DNA of 7,627 bases from an uncultured Eubacteriales bacterium. GTDB taxonomy: Bacteria; Bacillota; Clostridia; Monoglobales; Monoglobaceae. The notes under the pieces are model-generated. The model did no database searches, was not told the DNA's origin, and worked only from the letters and a program-made list of their open reading frames with translations. Position numbers and translations under genes: made by a program. Below are positions 5,445 to 7,627 of the stretch, in pieces; position 1 is the stretch's first letter, and each line of letters begins with the position of its first letter. Where the stretch lies: NCBI GenBank assembly GCA_905205855.1, contig CAJLFL010000088.1, positions 1 through 7,627 on the forward strand. The letters are read 5' to 3'.

Positions 5445-5449
5445 AATGA

Positions 5450-7627
5450 ATGATGTTTAGTGATGACAGAAAGTATATTGAAAACAAATATCATAAAACA
5501 AATGAACCCTTTAACCCCCATGAAAGAATGGCATATCATGGGTATGATTTTGACAAAACGACAGGGATGGAAGATGAGGAAATTGTGCGGGGACTTGAAA
5601 ACCTTTATGAAGGCATAAAGAATCTGCCACATCCCGTTATCAAGGCGCAGGCTGTGAAATATGTCCTTGATCATACAAAAATTGATGTTAATGAGCACGA
5701 TTTATTTGTCGGTTTTTGGAGTGTAAACCGTCTTGCAAATTGCATTACATCGGATAAATGGAATAAAGACGTTTTTGAAAATACCCTTCCTGCGGTTGAT
5801 GAGAAGATGAAGGATATGAGTCAATCGGGAGCGGTTGGAATATGGCCGGATTTTGACCACGTTGTTCCGGACTGGGATTCTGTTCTGGGATTAGGTTTTC
5901 CCGGACTACTGAAGCGTGCGGAACAGTACAAAGAGCAACATAGGAAAAGCGGTACGCTTACGCCTGAAACGGAGGCGGTTTTTGAGGGAATTATCATAGA
6001 ATATAAAGCAATCATTGATTTGATAGACAGACTATATCGATATGCGCTGACAAAAGAGCATGCCAAAGCCGAAAAAATCGCGGAGTGTCTTTGTCATATA
6101 CGTGACGGAGCACCCCAAAACATTTACGAGGCAATGCAGGTTATTTATATCTATTTTATGATATCCGAATGCTTCGATTCTTATCAGGTCAGGTCTTTGG
6201 GTAACGGTCTTGATAACACATTGTACCGCTTTTATAAAAACGATTTAAAAAACGGTACATACACAAGGGAGGAAATCAAGGAAATCCTCAAGTATTTTCT
6301 GATGCAGTGGTCTGCAATCGGAAACTATTGGGGACAGCCGTTTTACATGGGCGGCACCAATTCTGACGGAAGCACAAAGTATAATGAGTTATCCTATGAC
6401 ATTCTGGATGTTTACGACGAAATCGGCATATACAATCCCAAAATTCAAGTAAAAATCAATACAAACACACCGGATAAGTTGCTTTTTAAGGTGTTTGACA
6501 TGATTCGCAGAGGCAGAAACAGCTTTGCATGCTCGTGTGAACCCGGTATGATGAAGGCGGTTATGAGTTACGGCGCAACCTATGAGGAGGCGCTCAAAAT
6601 GGATATCAGAGGATGTCATGAGACGGGAATCCGCGCTAATGAGGTTTCGACGGGAACAGGATATGTCAATGCCTTAAAATCAGTTGAATATGTGTTTAGC
6701 AACGGCTTTGATTTTAGAATTCATAAGCAGCTGGGGGTTAAAACCGGTGCGCTCAGCGACCTGAAAACGTTTGAGGATTTTTATCACGCGACCCTGAAAC
6801 AATGGGAAAATCTTATCGAAATGACGATTGATGTATCTTTACAATATGAGAAATATCTTGGATATATCAATCCGTCCAACATGTATTCGGCAACCATAGA
6901 AGGCGCTTTAAAAAAGGGCGTTGATGCCTATCAATGCGGCGTAAAGTTTAATAATTCTGCTGTTTTAAATTGTGGTTTTGCAAGTCTTGTTGACGCGGTC
7001 ATGGCCGCAAAAGAGTTTGTGTATGATAAAAAAGTTGTGACAATAGAAACCCTTGCAGAGGCGCTAACGAACAACTGGAGAGGATTTGAAGATTTGCATA
7101 CGCAGGTTGCAAAGAGCAAGCATAAATACGGAAATGATGATGCTGAGACGGATCGGTATGCAGAGGCAATGGCGGCATTTTTTGCTACAAAAGTTAATAA
7201 TCGTCCCAACGCAAGAGGCGGCGTTTATAAGGCGATTATGCACACCGCGCTGCACTTTGTGATACTGGGCAAAAAGACGGGAGCGACTCCGGATGGAAGA
7301 TACGCGGGCGATGAAATTTCAAAAAATGGCTCGCCTTCGGTCGGAATGGATAAAGAAGGCGTTACCGCTTTAATGAAATCGGCATTAAAAATAAGACCGT
7401 ATACCTATTGCGAAAGCCATTGTCTTGACGTGATGCTTCATCCGTCAGCCGTCAGCGGTGATGAAGGGCTTGAGATCATGAAGTCGCTGTTAATGATGTA
7501 TGTGAAAAACGGAGGGCAAACGGTACAGTTTAATATTTTCAATGCGGAGACGCTGAAGGATGCGCAAAAGCATCCTGAAAAATACCAAAATCTCCAAGTT
7601 CGGGTTTGTGGCTGGAATGTTTTGTGG
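5450..7627 (+). CDS. Glycyl radical enzyme (dehydratase-like signature), substrate unknown, GRE2; 3' end cut by window
   Basis: 726 residues are visible without a stop. The frame ends five residues after the radical glycine, so only about 20-25 codons should be missing. Landmarks are an N-terminal HVVPDW element (137-142) like the H-x-x-P-D segment of CutC-type enzymes, the active-site loop RGCHETG with thiyl residue Cys389 and a Glu391 two positions on, TPDGR (613-617), and the radical loop QVRVCGW with Gly721. The Cys-to-Gly distance is 332. The Cys-x-Glu pair is the acid/base arrangement of choline lyase, diol, glycerol and hydroxyproline dehydratases, and also of some decarboxylases and sulfonate lyases, so a lyase or dehydratase reaction is a fair guess. 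The GCHE variant differs from the usual GCVE, and I cannot assign a substrate. GGAGG at 5440-5444 serves ATG codons at 5450 (spacing 5) or 5453 (spacing 8); the ATG at 5446 is out of frame. It is divergent from AraC3. Its activase is either beyond the right edge or the one at the left edge. Confidence 0.95.
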   Translation, partial: MMFSDDRKYIENKYHKTNEPFNPHERMAYHGYDFDKTTGMEDEEIVRGLENLYEGIKNLPHPVIKAQAVKYVLDHTKIDVNEHDLFVGFWSVNRLANCITSDKWNKDVFENTLPAVDEKMKDMSQSGAVGIWPDFDHVVPDWDSVLGLGFPGLLKRAEQYKEQHRKSGTLTPETEAVFEGIIIEYKAIIDLIDRLYRYALTKEHAKAEKIAECLCHIRDGAPQNIYEAMQVIYIYFMISECFDSYQVRSLGNGLDNTLYRFYKNDLKNGTYTREEIKEILKYFLMQWSAIGNYWGQPFYMGGTNSDGSTKYNELSYDILDVYDEIGIYNPKIQVKINTNTPDKLLFKVFDMIRRGRNSFACSCEPGMMKAVMSYGATYEEALKMDIRGCHETGIRANEVSTGTGYVNALKSVEYVFSNGFDFRIHKQLGVKTGALSDLKTFEDFYHATLKQWENLIEMTIDVSLQYEKYLGYINPSNMYSATIEGALKKGVDAYQCGVKFNNSAVLNCGFASLVDAVMAAKEFVYDKKVVTIETLAEALTNNWRGFEDLHTQVAKSKHKYGNDDAETDRYAEAMAAFFATKVNNRPNARGGVYKAIMHTALHFVILGKKTGATPDGRYAGDEISKNGSPSVGMDKEGVTALMKSALKIRPYTYCESHCLDVMLHPSAVSGDEGLEIMKSLLMMYVKNGGQTVQFNIFNAETLKDAQKHPEKYQNLQVRVCGWNVLW

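Noticed and set aside
5405..7255. Several minus-strand reading frames across GRE2
   Set aside because: All are antisense to an unbroken GRE frame with catalytic motifs in order; none has a family motif.
5450..7627. Calling GRE2 choline lyase (cutC) or glycerol dehydratase
   Set aside because: The active-site loop is GCHETG rather than GCVEP, and no microcompartment or companion genes are visible; only the general Cys-x-Glu class is supported.

Overview
The window most likely comes from a strictly anaerobic, low-to-moderate GC Gram-positive bacterium of the Clostridia type. The reasons are oxygen-sensitive glycyl radical enzymes (GREs) and a GRE-activating radical SAM enzyme, purine-rich Shine-Dalgarno sites, AT-rich spacers with near-consensus sigma-70/sigma-A promoters, and AraC regulators of a kind common in gut Firmicutes. 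The species cannot be named from this sequence. I see no mobile element, tRNA, rRNA or CRISPR array.

Layout from left to right: the N-terminus of a GRE-activating enzyme (minus, runs off the left edge); a decayed C-terminal stub of a GRE gene just upstream of it (minus, 302-424); AraC regulator 1 (plus, 556-1344); a complete 752-residue GRE, here GRE1 (minus, 1346-3604); AraC regulator 2 (plus, 3771-4538); AraC regulator 3 (minus, 4531-5313); and a second GRE, GRE2 (plus, from about 5450), cut by the right edge just after its radical glycine. About 94% of the window is explained by these genes. The three gene-free spacers are short and hold divergent promoters.

The organising principle is a regulator/enzyme pair repeated three times. 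Each AraC gene is transcribed away from a GRE locus across a 130-250 bp spacer with a promoter facing each way. Pair 1 is AraC1 with the GRE stub and activase, pair 2 is AraC2 with GRE1, and pair 3 is AraC3 with GRE2. Where pairs abut, genes converge tail to tail with a 1-bp gap (1345) or an 8-bp overlap (4531-4538). In pair 1 the enzyme itself is almost wholly deleted while its activase keeps an intact N-terminus, so that activase may now serve GRE1 and GRE2 in trans.

The likely job is substrate-controlled anaerobic catabolism: each AraC protein would sense a small molecule through its N-terminal barrel and switch on its own GRE. The substrates are unknown. GRE2 carries the Cys-x-Glu active-site signature of dehydratase/eliminase-type GREs. 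GRE1 has Gly where that Glu should be, so it probably has a different chemistry or a different catalytic base. This pair of uncharacterised GREs is the most interesting content here.
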